From Streptomyces vinaceus (lineage in GTDB: Bacteria > Actinomycetota > Actinomycetes > Streptomycetales > Streptomycetaceae): a DNA stretch of 64,000 nucleotides. The stretch is from contig NZ_CP023692.1 in the NCBI RefSeq assembly GCF_008704935.1, positions 6,425,501 to 6,489,500 of the forward strand. The letters run 5' to 3'. Position 1 is the stretch's first letter, and every line of letters begins with the position of its first letter. A model generated the notes under the pieces. The model searched no databases. It was not told the origin of the DNA and saw only the letters and a list, made by a program, of their open reading frames with translations. This document shows, piece after piece, positions 48,719 to 56,963 of the stretch. The position numbers were made by a program, and so were the translations under genes.

Positions 48719-49411
48719 TCAGGCGATGAACCGGCCCGTGCTGCGGATCTCCGGGAAGTCGGTGGAGGCCCCGTCCAGTTCGAGCGCCCGCGCCACCCGC
48801 AGCTGCTGGAGGGTGTTGACGGTCCAGCCGGTCACCTTCAGCCCGGCCGCGTGGACCGCCTCCACCGTGTCCAGGGTGAGATCGCGGATGCCGAGGGCGA
48901 CCGTGTTCGCCCCCACGGCCAGCGCCCGGTCCTCGACGGACCTGCCGTGGACGATGCGCAGGTCCGCGTAGAGGGTGCTGCGGACCCCCGGCAGCAGCCG
49001 GGACGTCTCGGCGAGCACCTCGTCGTGGAAGGAGGCCACCTCCACCCGCGCGCCGAGGTCGCGGCGCAGGATCAGCTCCGCCAGCGCCCTCCCGGCCGGC
49101 GCGTCCTGCACCGACACCTGGAGCGGGGTCCGGACCGCGTCCAGCACCTCCTCGAAGACCGGCACGCGCTCGCCCTGCCCGGCGTCCAGTTCGCGCAGCG
49201 CGGCCAGGGTCAGGTCGGCCACGGCTCCGGAGCCGTCGGTGGTGCGGTCCACCTCGGCGTCGTGCAGGACGACGAGCACGCCGTCCTTGCTCAGCTGCAG
49301 GTCCAGCGCGATGACGTCCATCCCGGAACGTTCCGCGCGCACGAACGACCGCAGGGTGTTCTCCGGTTCGACACCCATGACCCCGCGGTGACCGATGGTG
49401 AGGAAAGTCAA
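48719..49411 (-). CDS. Glycerophosphodiester phosphodiesterase family protein, TTG start
   Basis: A 230-residue GDPD that should hydrolyse glycerophosphodiesters to glycerol-3-phosphate and an alcohol. IGHRGVMGVEPENTLRSF holds the first catalytic His and the conserved Glu/Asn, and LDLQLSKDGVLVVLHDAEVDRTTDG holds the metal-binding E/D position and second His. In the first metal site the usual ExD reads LDLQ, a mild deviation. There is no signal peptide, so cytoplasmic. The start is a TTG at 49411 with GAGAG just upstream; no in-frame ATG or GTG precedes the IGHRG motif. Confidence 0.9.
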   Translation of the reverse strand: MTFLTIGHRGVMGVEPENTLRSFVRAERSGMDVIALDLQLSKDGVLVVLHDAEVDRTTDGSGAVADLTLAALRELDAGQGERVPVFEEVLDAVRTPLQVSVQDAPAGRALAELILRRDLGARVEVASFHDEVLAETSRLLPGVRSTLYADLRIVHGRSVEDRALAVGANTVALGIRDLTLDTVEAVHAAGLKVTGWTVNTLQQLRVARALELDGASTDFPEIRSTGRFIA

Positions 49412-49600
49412 GGTTCTCTCGCTTCCGTCGACGGCGGCTCCCGCGCGGTCGCGGTGTCCCTACCGGCCGCGCGCGGTGAGGTCGCATGCTAGTGCGCCGG
49501 GGATGCGATGAGACCGCTCGTGCAGCGCCCGGAACGCGGCCTTCGGCCGGTTCCCGCCAGGGCCGTACGCCCTCGCGCGCGCCGCGCGGGCCCTGCCGCG

Positions 49601-50236
49601 TCACCCGGGGGTGGGCGCGTCCCCGCCGCCTTGACGATCCGCCGCCGGGTCCCCGGTACCGGACGCGTCCAGTTCCGCCAGATCGGCCAGCAGGGCCTCG
49701 CCCAGCTCCAGTTCGGCCAGGTGCTGCCGCTCGCTCCAGCGCAGCGCGAGCGCGGGGAACGCCCACTGCGGTACGTCGTCCGCCTGCGCCATGGCCTCGC
49801 GTACGGCGGCCAGTTCGCCCCGGGTCCGCTCCAGGTGCCCGCCGACCATCGCTCGCAGCAGCTCCGGCTCGGCGAGGTGGCCGAGCCAGATCCGCAGCAG
49901 CAGTCCGTGCTTGAGCACAGGGGGACCCGCCTCCGCGGTGTCCGAAGCCCAGCCGGCCAGGGCCGCGCGCCCGGCCGCGGTGATGGCGTAGCGGCGCTTG
50001 GCCCGGGCCTCCTCGGGCCCCGACCGCGTGGAGGCGGCGTACCCGAGCTCCTCCAGCCGGCGCAGTTCGGCGTAGATCTGGCTGATGGCCGGGGACCAGT
50101 AGAAGAACCGCAGGGAGGAGTCCGCCCACTTCTTCAGCTCGTACCCGGTGCGCTCCCCGGGGAAGGACAGCAGCCCGAGCACGGCCCACGCGGTCGCCGG
50201 AAGGTCTTGCTTCTTCGACGTCTGACTACTAGTCAT
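49601..50236 (-). CDS. PadR family transcriptional regulator
   Basis: A 211-residue PadR regulator. The winged helix spans AVLGLLSFPGERTGYELKKWADSSLRFFYWSPAISQIYAELRRLEELGYAASTR; a long C-terminal Vir-type helical domain follows (LLRIWLGHLAEPELLRAMVGGHLERTRGELAAVREAMAQ). It ends in a Gly/Asp-rich tail. ATG 50236 lies at the edge of an inverted repeat (50223-50235) and lacks a ribosome site. Divergent from the LLM oxidoreductase gene at a 49-base gap, its likely target. Confidence 0.92.
   Translation of the reverse strand: MTSSQTSKKQDLPATAWAVLGLLSFPGERTGYELKKWADSSLRFFYWSPAISQIYAELRRLEELGYAASTRSGPEEARAKRRYAITAAGRAALAGWASDTAEAGPPVLKHGLLLRIWLGHLAEPELLRAMVGGHLERTRGELAAVREAMAQADDVPQWAFPALALRWSERQHLAELELGEALLADLAELDASGTGDPAADRQGGGDAPTPG
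50223..50235. promoter_or_regulatory. Inverted repeat at the padR start codon
   Basis: TGACT-ACT-AGTCA overlaps the first codons of padR. A PadR dimer bound here could block its own translation start region and the divergent promoter 50 bases away. Confidence 0.4.
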
Positions 50237-50285
50237 ATTCCGAATTGAAGTAAGACCGGGCACGGGACGCAACCCTGGAGGCATC

Positions 50286-51407
50286 GTGAAGTTCTCCGTC
50301 ATCTTCGAAGCTCAGCTCGCCGACCCGACCGTGGAGCGGGAGCACCAGGTCATCCACGACTGCGTGGAGCAGGCCGTGCTCGCCGAGCAGATGGGATTCG
50401 ACCGGATCTGGGCCGTCGAGCACCACTCCCTGAAGTGGTACGCGCACATGTCGGCGCCCGAGGTCTTCTTGACCTTCGTCGCGGCCCGGACGCACACCAT
50501 ACGCATCGGCCACGGGGTCGTCTGCATGCCCTTCAACTTCAACCACCCGGTCCGGGTGGCCGAGCGGGCCGCCATGCTCGACCTGCTCTCCGGCGGCCGC
50601 CTCGACCTGGGCGCCGGACGCGGTGGCACCGAGCAGGAGACCTCCCTGTGCGGGGTCGACCGGGAGCGCACCACGCAGGAGGTGGAGGAGGCCCTGCGGA
50701 TCATCGGCAAGGCCTGGCAGGAGGAGGAGCTGGAGTACCACGGCGAGCTGATCGACATCGACCCGCACCCGATCCTGCCGCGGCCGCGGCAGACCCCGCA
50801 CCCGCCGCTGTTCCTGGCGTGCAGCCGCGCCGAGACCCTCGTACAGGCCGCCGAACTGGGCGTCGGGGCCCTGGTGATGGGCTTCGCCGGGCCGGAGTCC
50901 ATCGCCACGATGCGGGCCGTGTACGACGGGGCGGTGGCCGGCCGGGACGGCGCGCGCCTCGTCTCCACCGCCGTCAACGACCACTTCTCGGTGCTCTGCC
51001 CGACCATCGTGCTCGACGACCCGGACGAGGCGCGCCGGATCGGCATCCGGGGCCAGCGGTTCTTCGCCCAGTCCATCGGCCACTGGTACGGCGGGGCGGG
51101 CGTCCCCGACGAGGCGGTGGTCGCGGGCGCCGACGAGGCGGCGCAGATGCGCAGGGCGGCCGAGCAGGTGGTGGCCCGGCTGCACGAGCAGGCCATCCCG
51201 GTGCGGCCCACGTCGACGGCGACCTTCCACGCCGACCACGCGTACGGGAGCGCCGACGACGCCATCGCGTACGTGCAGCGGCTCAAGGAGGCGGGGGCCG
51301 ACGAGATCATGTGCCTGATCCAGATGGGCACGGTGCCGCAGGAGGCGTGCCTGGAGACCCTGCGGCAGTGGGGCGAGAAGGTCATCCCGCACTTCCGCTC
51401 CGCCTGA
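50286..51407 (+). CDS. LLM class flavin-dependent oxidoreductase (luciferase-like)
   Basis: A 373-residue TIM-barrel monooxygenase using reduced flavin. MGFDRIWAVEHHSLKWYAHMSAPEVFLTFVAARTHTIRIGHGVVCMPFNFNHPVRVAERAAMLDLLSGGRLDLGAGRGG is seen in shorter family pieces (FDRIWAVEHH, AARTHTIRIGHGV, LDLLSGGRLDLGAGRG). The flavin reductase at 58563 is a possible supplier of FMNH2 but is not linked. GTG 50286 has CTGGAGG upstream. Divergent from padR. Substrate unknown. Confidence 0.92.
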   Translation: MKFSVIFEAQLADPTVEREHQVIHDCVEQAVLAEQMGFDRIWAVEHHSLKWYAHMSAPEVFLTFVAARTHTIRIGHGVVCMPFNFNHPVRVAERAAMLDLLSGGRLDLGAGRGGTEQETSLCGVDRERTTQEVEEALRIIGKAWQEEELEYHGELIDIDPHPILPRPRQTPHPPLFLACSRAETLVQAAELGVGALVMGFAGPESIATMRAVYDGAVAGRDGARLVSTAVNDHFSVLCPTIVLDDPDEARRIGIRGQRFFAQSIGHWYGGAGVPDEAVVAGADEAAQMRRAAEQVVARLHEQAIPVRPTSTATFHADHAYGSADDAIAYVQRLKEAGADEIMCLIQMGTVPQEACLETLRQWGEKVIPHFRSA

Positions 51408-51424
51408 GTGGCGGACGTCACCCT

Positions 51425-51456
51425 TTGGGGCCGCGGACTGCCGTCCGCGGCCCCAA
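51425..51456. terminator. 14-bp hairpin terminator after the LLM gene
   Basis: TTGGGGCCGCGGAC (51425-51438) pairs perfectly with 51443-51456 around a TGCC loop, 18 bases after the stop codon at 51407. Confidence 0.8.
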
Positions 51457-51567
51457 CGCCGTGTGCAGCGGGGGGCGAAAGGGGCGAACCACGCGCCCGG
51501 GCGGTGGACTGCGGGAAGAATTACGGTGTTCATAGGGGTCGAGCAGGATAATTTCCCGCGCAGGGCC

Positions 51568-51597
51568 TTGAGTGGAACAGGCTCGCACCCATACGCT
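51568..51597 (+). promoter_or_regulatory. Promoter for the DUF6421 operon
   Basis: TTGAGT (51568-51573), 18-base spacer, TACGCT (51592-51597); transcription would start near 51604, leaving a leader of about 30 bases with the ribosome site GGAGGAAG before ATG 51633. Confidence 0.5.
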
Positions 51598-51632
51598 GTG
51601 TTGACGCGAGGTTCTCCTGTGGAGGAAGTGAC

Positions 51633-53039
51633 ATGACGGAAATTCTTGTGCCGGGTTCTGGCGGTGCGGTGATAGCCGCCGGTGCCAGGGTGGTCGACCA
51701 CCCTGCATGGCCCGAGCTCAAGGCCGCCGTGGAGGAGATCCGCCCCTGGCAGGCCAAGGACGGTTCCATCGACTTCGAGGCCGCGGACGCCCCGGCCCCG
51801 GCCGAGGTCGCCGCCGCAGTCGAGCGGACGATCGCCGCCGTGGAGACGCTGTCGCCGCTGCTGCCGCACGCCGCCGCGTACCACCGCGCGCTCGTCTCCG
51901 ACCTGCGCAAGTGGGTCGCGGACGGCTTCAAGGTGCCGGACTTCCTCGACTCCCTGCTGGCCTTCCACCCGGCCGCCGAGCGCGCCGACGGTCTCCAGCA
52001 CCTGGTCGTCTTCCCCATGTACACGCAGAACGGCAACCTCGACCGCAACTTCGAGGCCGTCGTCCTGAAGATGGTGTGGCCCGAGTGGCTCTCCGAGCTG
52101 GAGCGCACCCGGTACGACAACCCGCTCTTCCTCGGCATCACCTTCGAGGACTTCACCCCGGGCTACGACACGCACTCCGCCGTGCTCTTCCCGGAGACCA
52201 TCGCCGTGCGCGAGGCCCCCGAGCGCTTCACCTGGGGCGGCATCTTCTGCGACCGCGAGGCCGCCCGCTACCGCAAGGTCACCGCGGCCGCCGTCGACAT
52301 CCTGGGCATCGAGCTGCCCGAGGACATCGCCCGCATGGTCGAGGACCAGGAGCGCTGCGAGAAGGCCTTCGTCCTGTGGGACATGGTCCACGACCGCACC
52401 CACAGCCACGGCGACCTGCCGTTCGACCCCTTCATGATCAAGCAGCGCCAGCCGTTCTGGATGTACGGCCTCGAAGAGCTGCGCTGCGACCTCACGGCCT
52501 TCAAGGAGGCCGTGAAGCTGGAGTCCGAGGGCAACGAGCACGGCCGTGACGTGCAGTACGCCGTCCTCTTCGACCGGATGTTCCGCTTCCCGGTCTCGGG
52601 CGACCGCAACCGCAACTACGACGGCCTCGGCGGCCAGCTGCTCTTCGCGTACCTCCACAAGCACGACGTCGTGCGCTGGACGGACAACACGCTGAAGATC
52701 GACTGGATGCGCGCCCCGCAGGTCACCAACCAGCTGTGCGCCGAGATCGAGGACCTCTACCGGGCCGGCATCGACCGCCCGAAGCTCGTCCACTGGTTCA
52801 AGGCGTACGAGCTGGTCTCCACCTACCTCGCCCCCCACCCGGGCTCCAAGTGGGCCAAGGGCCCCGACGCCCTCGACCTCACGCAGCCTCCGCGCAAGCT
52901 CGTCGACGACGTGCTTCCCGACGAGTTTCCGCTGAGCATGTTCTACGAGGCCCTCGCCAAGAAGCTCAAGGGAGTGATCGCCTCCACGAAGGGCATCACT
53001 GCTGTGAACGCCGATTCGGCCGAGCGGGTCGCCGCGTGA
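51633..53039 (+). CDS. DUF6421 family protein with a possible degenerate metallopeptidase-like site
   Basis: A 468-residue cytoplasmic protein matching the Streptomyces DUF6421 family, of no known function. Low-complexity is minor; the sequence is well folded and acidic. Around residues 250-290 it reads VLWDMVHDRTHSHGDLPFD and then GLEELRCDLTAF: an HDxxH with a further His and a downstream EE-x-R-x-D. This arrangement recalls the HExxxH/EECRAD pattern of dipeptidyl peptidase III-like zinc enzymes but with Asp in place of the catalytic Glu and shorter spacing. That comparison is mine and unproven. ATG 51633 after GGAGGAAG. First gene of an operon with an SDR and an aldolase. Confidence 0.85.
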   Translation: MTEILVPGSGGAVIAAGARVVDHPAWPELKAAVEEIRPWQAKDGSIDFEAADAPAPAEVAAAVERTIAAVETLSPLLPHAAAYHRALVSDLRKWVADGFKVPDFLDSLLAFHPAAERADGLQHLVVFPMYTQNGNLDRNFEAVVLKMVWPEWLSELERTRYDNPLFLGITFEDFTPGYDTHSAVLFPETIAVREAPERFTWGGIFCDREAARYRKVTAAAVDILGIELPEDIARMVEDQERCEKAFVLWDMVHDRTHSHGDLPFDPFMIKQRQPFWMYGLEELRCDLTAFKEAVKLESEGNEHGRDVQYAVLFDRMFRFPVSGDRNRNYDGLGGQLLFAYLHKHDVVRWTDNTLKIDWMRAPQVTNQLCAEIEDLYRAGIDRPKLVHWFKAYELVSTYLAPHPGSKWAKGPDALDLTQPPRKLVDDVLPDEFPLSMFYEALAKKLKGVIASTKGITAVNADSAERVAA

Positions 53040-53065
53040 GCACTCGCCCACAGGAGGCTGCACAG

Positions 53066-53836
53066 ATGAACAGCGCTGGGAAGTCCGGGAACGGGAACGG
53101 CAAGCTCCAGGGCGCCGTGGTCGCGGTCGCCGGGGCCGGCGGCCCCGCCGGGCGCGCCGCCCTGCTCCGCCTCGCCGAGGCGGGTGCCGTGGTGGTCGCG
53201 GCCGACGCCGACCCGACGCGCCTCGCCGAGTCCGTGGACGCGGCGCGCTACGCCCACGGCGGCGCCACCGTCACCGGTGACACCGTGGACCTGCTCGACC
53301 TGGAGGCCACCAAGGCCTGGGCCGACCGCACGGAGAAGGAGTTCGGCCGGATCGACGGGGTCGTCCACCTCGTCGGCGGCTGGCGCGGCAGCAAGACCTT
53401 CACCGACGTGGACCTCGCGGACTGGGACTTCCTGGAGAAGCTCCTGATCCGCACCGTCCAGCACACCTCGCTCGCCTTCCACGACGGGCTGCTGCGCAGC
53501 GACCGCGGCCGCTACGTCCTGGTCAGCCAGTCCGGCGCGCACAAGCCGGTCGCCAACAACGCCGCGTACAACGCGGGCAAGGCGGCGGCCGAGGCCTGGA
53601 CCCTCTCCCTCGCCGACTCCTTCCGCAAGGCGGGGGGCGAGGACGGCCCGGGCGCCGCGGCTGCGATCCTGGTGATCAAGGCACTGGTGCACGACGCGAT
53701 GCGCGCCGAGCGCCCCAATGCGAAGTTCGCGGGCTTCACCGACGTCAAGGAGCTGGCCGAGGCCATCGCCGGCGTCTGGGAGCGGCCCGCCATCGATGTG
53801 AACGGACAGCGTCTGTGGCTCACTCCGCAACCGTGA
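53066..53836 (+). CDS. SDR family oxidoreductase in the DUF6421 operon
   Basis: A 256-residue short-chain dehydrogenase. The cofactor loop is VAVAGAGGPAGRAALLRLAEAG (a GxxGxxG variant), with AADADPTRLAE after strand two indicating NAD preference, and the catalytic region VLVSQSGAHKPVANNAAYNAGKAAAEAWTLSLA containing the YxxxK (YNAGK) and the Ser. HLVGGWRGSKTFTDVD replaces the usual NNAG by VGGW. ATG 53066 follows CAGGAGG. It is 26 bases after DUF6421 and overlaps the aldolase by four bases, so the three proteins are likely made together. Confidence 0.9.
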   Translation: MNSAGKSGNGNGKLQGAVVAVAGAGGPAGRAALLRLAEAGAVVVAADADPTRLAESVDAARYAHGGATVTGDTVDLLDLEATKAWADRTEKEFGRIDGVVHLVGGWRGSKTFTDVDLADWDFLEKLLIRTVQHTSLAFHDGLLRSDRGRYVLVSQSGAHKPVANNAAYNAGKAAAEAWTLSLADSFRKAGGEDGPGAAAAILVIKALVHDAMRAERPNAKFAGFTDVKELAEAIAGVWERPAIDVNGQRLWLTPQP

Positions 53837-54894
53837 AGACCGATGCCCACCGCCACCACGACCCGGCGGTGCGCGGATTCGCGAGCGACAACTACGCGGG
53901 GGTCCATCCGGAGATCCTGGAGGCCCTCGCCCTGGCCAACGGCGGCCACCAGGTCGCCTACGGCGAGGACGAGTACACCGAGCACCTGCAGAAGATCATC
54001 CGCAGCCACTTCGGCCCGTACGCGGAGGCCTTCCCGGTCTTCAACGGCACCGGCGCGAACGTCACGGCCCTCCAGGCCCTGACGGACCGCTGGGGTGCGG
54101 TGATCTGCGCGGAGTCGGCGCACATCAACGTCGACGAGGGCGGCGCCCCGGAGCGGATGGCCGGGCTCAAGCTGCTGACCGTCCCGACCCCGGACGGCAA
54201 GCTCACCCCCGAGCTCATCGACCGGCAGGCCTGGGGCTGGGAGGACGAGCACCGCGCGATGCCGCAGGTCGTCTCGATCACCCAGAACACCGAGCTCGGC
54301 ACGGTCTACACGCCGGACGAGATCAGGGCGATCTGCGAGCACGCGCACGCGCACGGCATGAAGGTCCACCTCGACGGGGCCCGCATAGCCAACGCCGCGG
54401 CCTCGCTCGACGTGCCGATGCGCACGTTCACCAACACGGTGGGCGTGGACGTGCTGTCCTACGGCGGCACCAAGAACGGCATGATGTTCGGCGAGGCCGT
54501 GGTGGTCGTCAACCCGGACGCGGTCCGGCAGATGAAGCACATCCGCAAGATGTCGATGCAGCTCGCGTCCAAGATGCGGTTCGTGTCGGTGCAGCTGGAG
54601 GCGCTGCTCGCCAAGGACCTGTGGCTGCGCAACGCCCGGCACGCCAACGCGATGGCGCAGCGTCTCGCGGCGGGCGTGCGCGAGACCGACGGGGTGGAGA
54701 TCCTCTACCCGGTTCAGGCGAACGCGGTGTTCGCGAAGCTGCCGCAGGAGGTCTCGCGGCGGCTGCAGCAGCGCTACCGCTTCTACTTCTGGGACGAGGC
54801 CGCCGGACACGTGCGCTGGATGTGCGGCTTCGACACCCAGGAAGAGGACGTGGACGGCTTCCTCCAGGCGCTGAAGGAAGAGCTCGCCCGCTGA
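53833..54894 (+). CDS. Low-specificity L-threonine aldolase family (PLP-dependent)
   Basis: A 353-residue fold-type I PLP enzyme that splits beta-hydroxy amino acids to glycine and an aldehyde, or a related beta-eliminating lyase. FASDNYAGVHPEILEAL at the N-terminus, YGEDEYTEHL, NGTGANVTALQAL, the cofactor Asp in VHLDGARIANAA and the Schiff-base Lys in SYGGTKNGMMFGEAVV are all present. GTG 53833 is chosen because it forms a GTGA overlap with the SDR stop; GTG 53815 is an alternative. A hairpin follows 14 bases after the stop. Substrate in this operon is not known. Confidence 0.93.
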   Translation: MKTDAHRHHDPAVRGFASDNYAGVHPEILEALALANGGHQVAYGEDEYTEHLQKIIRSHFGPYAEAFPVFNGTGANVTALQALTDRWGAVICAESAHINVDEGGAPERMAGLKLLTVPTPDGKLTPELIDRQAWGWEDEHRAMPQVVSITQNTELGTVYTPDEIRAICEHAHAHGMKVHLDGARIANAAASLDVPMRTFTNTVGVDVLSYGGTKNGMMFGEAVVVVNPDAVRQMKHIRKMSMQLASKMRFVSVQLEALLAKDLWLRNARHANAMAQRLAAGVRETDGVEILYPVQANAVFAKLPQEVSRRLQQRYRFYFWDEAAGHVRWMCGFDTQEEDVDGFLQALKEELAR

Positions 54895-54908
54895 GGGTGT
54901 GAATAGAT

Positions 54909-54950
54909 ATACCCCCGACCGTAAATCCATTGATTTGCGGTCGGGGGTAT
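54909..54950 (+). terminator. 18-bp hairpin between the aldolase and transglutaminase genes
   Basis: The arm 54909-54926 pairs with 54933-54950 with one G-T type mismatch and a 6-base loop CCATTG. It is AT-flanked. It ends inside the first possible ATG (54949) of the downstream gene, which argues for a later start at 54967. It may terminate the DUF6421 operon. Confidence 0.65.
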
Positions 54951-54966
54951 GCCTATGCTCCGGATC

Positions 54967-55584
54967 ATGCAGCTGATCCAGCAAACCCCTGATCTCACGG
55001 CCTACCTGGCGGAGGACGAGGTCATCGACCACGGCCACCCGCTGGTGCAGGAGACCGCCGAGGCCCTCTGGCTCGCCTCCGGCGATGCATATTCATACGC
55101 CAAGGTCGCCTTCGAGTTCGTCCGCGACACCATCCCGCACTCCGCCGACTCGGGGGACCCGCGCGTCTCCTGGCGGGCTTCGGACGTGCTGCGCACCCGC
55201 AACGGCATCTGCTACGCCAAGTCCCACGCGCTGGTGGCCCTGTTGCGGGCCCGGTCCATCCCGGCCGGCCTCTGCTACCAGCTGCTCGCCGACGACGACG
55301 GCTCCAACCTCGCCGTGCACGGGCTGATCGCGCTCCGGCTGCCGGGGGCCGCGAACTGGGTCCGCCAGGACCCCCGGGGCAACAAGCCCGGTGTGGACGC
55401 GCAGTTCTCCCTGGACGCCGAGCGGCTCGCCTTCCCCGTACGCCCCGAACTCGGGGAGGTCGACTACCCCGAGCTGTACGCCGCCCCGCATCCGGCCCCG
55501 CTGGCCGCCCTCCAGGGGTCGGCCGACCGGGAGGAGCTCTGGCGCAACCTCCCTCCGGAGATAGGAAAGTTTCCTGTCGGATAA
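54967..55584 (+). CDS. Transglutaminase-like cysteine peptidase domain protein
   Basis: A 205-residue protein with a transglutaminase-core fold. The expected triad is visible: Cys in TRNGICYAKSHALVALLRA, His in LAVHGLIALRL and Asp in NWVRQDPRGNK. No signal peptide, so cytoplasmic; substrate unknown. ATG 54967 is used because ATG 54949 and 54955 lie in or against the hairpin. It is separated from the aldolase operon by that hairpin but on the same strand. Its last codons overlap two palindromes that seem to belong to the next gene. Confidence 0.9.
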   Translation: MQLIQQTPDLTAYLAEDEVIDHGHPLVQETAEALWLASGDAYSYAKVAFEFVRDTIPHSADSGDPRVSWRASDVLRTRNGICYAKSHALVALLRARSIPAGLCYQLLADDDGSNLAVHGLIALRLPGAANWVRQDPRGNKPGVDAQFSLDAERLAFPVRPELGEVDYPELYAAPHPAPLAALQGSADREELWRNLPPEIGKFPVG

Positions 55585-55591
55585 CGTTGTC
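55560..55591. promoter_or_regulatory. Tandem operators before the lyase gene
   Basis: First, an imperfect 19-base palindrome centred on AGGAAAGTTTCCT (55560-55578, arms matching in 8 of 9 positions). Second, GATAACGTTGTC (55580-55591), whose AACGTT core and near-symmetric arms resemble LacI/GalR-family operators. Both overlap the end of the transglutaminase gene and lie just before, or on, the promoter of the secreted lyase. Confidence 0.6.
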
Positions 55592-55616
55592 AACTTGGCA
55601 TGCGCATGGGTACTTT
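55587..55616 (+). promoter_or_regulatory. Promoter for the secreted lyase gene
   Basis: TTGTCA (55587-55592), 18-base spacer, TACTTT (55611-55616). The -35 hexamer is part of the LacI-like operator, so a bound repressor would exclude RNA polymerase. Confidence 0.55.
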
Positions 55617-55665
55617 CGGCGGCAGGAAATCCCCGTTCCCCCCACCTCCGAACGGAAGGTGCTCC

Positions 55666-56889
55666 ATGCGCTACGGAGTTCCCGCCGCACTGGCCTCCCT
55701 CGCCCTCGGCCTGGCCGCGGCCCTGGCCCCCTCACCCGCCGCCCAGGCCGGGCCCCCGCCCGCGCCCGCGGCCGCCCGGCCCGCGGCGGCCGCGGCCCCC
55801 GCGCAGTTCGCCCACCCCGGAGTCCTCAACAGCCGGGCCCAGCTGGACTTCGTACGCGCCAAGGTGCAGGCGGGGGAGCAGCCGTGGAAGGGCGCCTTCG
55901 ACGCGATGCTCGCCAGCCCGTACGGCTCCCTGTCGCGCACGCCCAAGCCGCGGGCCGTCGTCGAATGCGGCTCGTACTCGAACCCGGACATCGGCTGCGG
56001 AGACGAGCGCGAGGACGCCATCGCCGCCTACACCGACGCCCTCGCCTGGTACGTCACCCGCGACGCCGCGTACGCGAAGAAGTCCATCGAGCTGATGGAC
56101 GCCTGGTCCGCGAAGATCAAGGACCACACCAACTCCAACGCCCCGTTGCAGAGCGGCTGGGCGGGGTCCACCTGGCCGCGCGCCGCCGAGATCGTCAAGC
56201 ACACGTACACCGGCGGCTGGCCGAACCAGGGGCGCTTCGCCACCATGCTCCGCGACGTCTACCTGCCCGAGGTCATCAACGGGAAGCCGAACAACAACGG
56301 CAACTGGGAACTGATCATGATGGACGCCGCCGTCGGCATCTCGGTCCACCTCGACGACCGCGCGAGCTACGACAAGGCGATGGCGATCTACCTCGGCCGG
56401 GTCCCGGCCTACTTCTACCTCGCCTCCGACGGGGCGCAGCCGGCGTACCCGCCGCGCTCGACCATCGACACCAGGAGCGAGCTGGTCGACTACTGGCAAG
56501 GTCAGAGCACCTTCGTGGACGGCCTGGCCCAGGAGACCTGCCGGGACTTCGGGCACACCGGGATGGGCATCGCCGCGACCATGCACGTCGCCGAGACCTC
56601 GCGGATCCAGGGACGCGACCTCTACCCGCAGTTCAAGGACCGCTTCCGGTACGCGCTCGGCTTCCACGCCCAGTACGAGCTCGGCGCGAAGGCGCCCTCC
56701 TGGCTGTGCGGCGGGAGCCTGACGAAGGGCATCGGCCCGGCCACCGAGGTCGGCTACAACGCCCTGCACACGCGCCTGGGCATCAGCATGGAGAACACCC
56801 GCAAGCTGACCGAGGGACGGCGCCCGGCGGGCACCGAGAACCACTTCGAGGCGTGGGAGACGCTGACCCACGCCGACAACCCCAACTGA
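55666..56889 (+). CDS. Secreted alginate lyase family protein
   Basis: A 407-residue exported protein: signal peptide 1-29 (MRYGVPAALASLALGLAAAL, cleavage after AQA), a short Ala/Pro linker, then an all-alpha (alpha/alpha toroid) alginate-lyase-type domain starting FAHPGVLNSRAQLDFVRAKV. NNNGNWELIMMDAAVGISVHLDD and CRDFGHTGMGIAATMHVAETSRIQ contain the Asn, His and Tyr/Arg-type residues used by such lyases. The polysaccharide may be alginate or another uronate; not certain. ATG 55666 follows ACGGAAGG; the 66-base upstream extension lacks support. Candidate repressor sites precede it. Confidence 0.9.
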   Translation: MRYGVPAALASLALGLAAALAPSPAAQAGPPPAPAAARPAAAAAPAQFAHPGVLNSRAQLDFVRAKVQAGEQPWKGAFDAMLASPYGSLSRTPKPRAVVECGSYSNPDIGCGDEREDAIAAYTDALAWYVTRDAAYAKKSIELMDAWSAKIKDHTNSNAPLQSGWAGSTWPRAAEIVKHTYTGGWPNQGRFATMLRDVYLPEVINGKPNNNGNWELIMMDAAVGISVHLDDRASYDKAMAIYLGRVPAYFYLASDGAQPAYPPRSTIDTRSELVDYWQGQSTFVDGLAQETCRDFGHTGMGIAATMHVAETSRIQGRDLYPQFKDRFRYALGFHAQYELGAKAPSWLCGGSLTKGIGPATEVGYNALHTRLGISMENTRKLTEGRRPAGTENHFEAWETLTHADNPN

Positions 56890-56963
56890 CGACCGGTCGT
56901 ACGGCAGTGCGGCCCCGCCGTGAACGGCGCGGCCGCACGATCACCCGGTCCGGTGGCGGCGGA

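Noticed and set aside
50229..53063. A 944-codon minus-strand frame over the LLM and DUF6421 genes
   Set aside because: Antisense shadow; the plus-strand genes have clear motifs, ribosome sites and a terminator between them.
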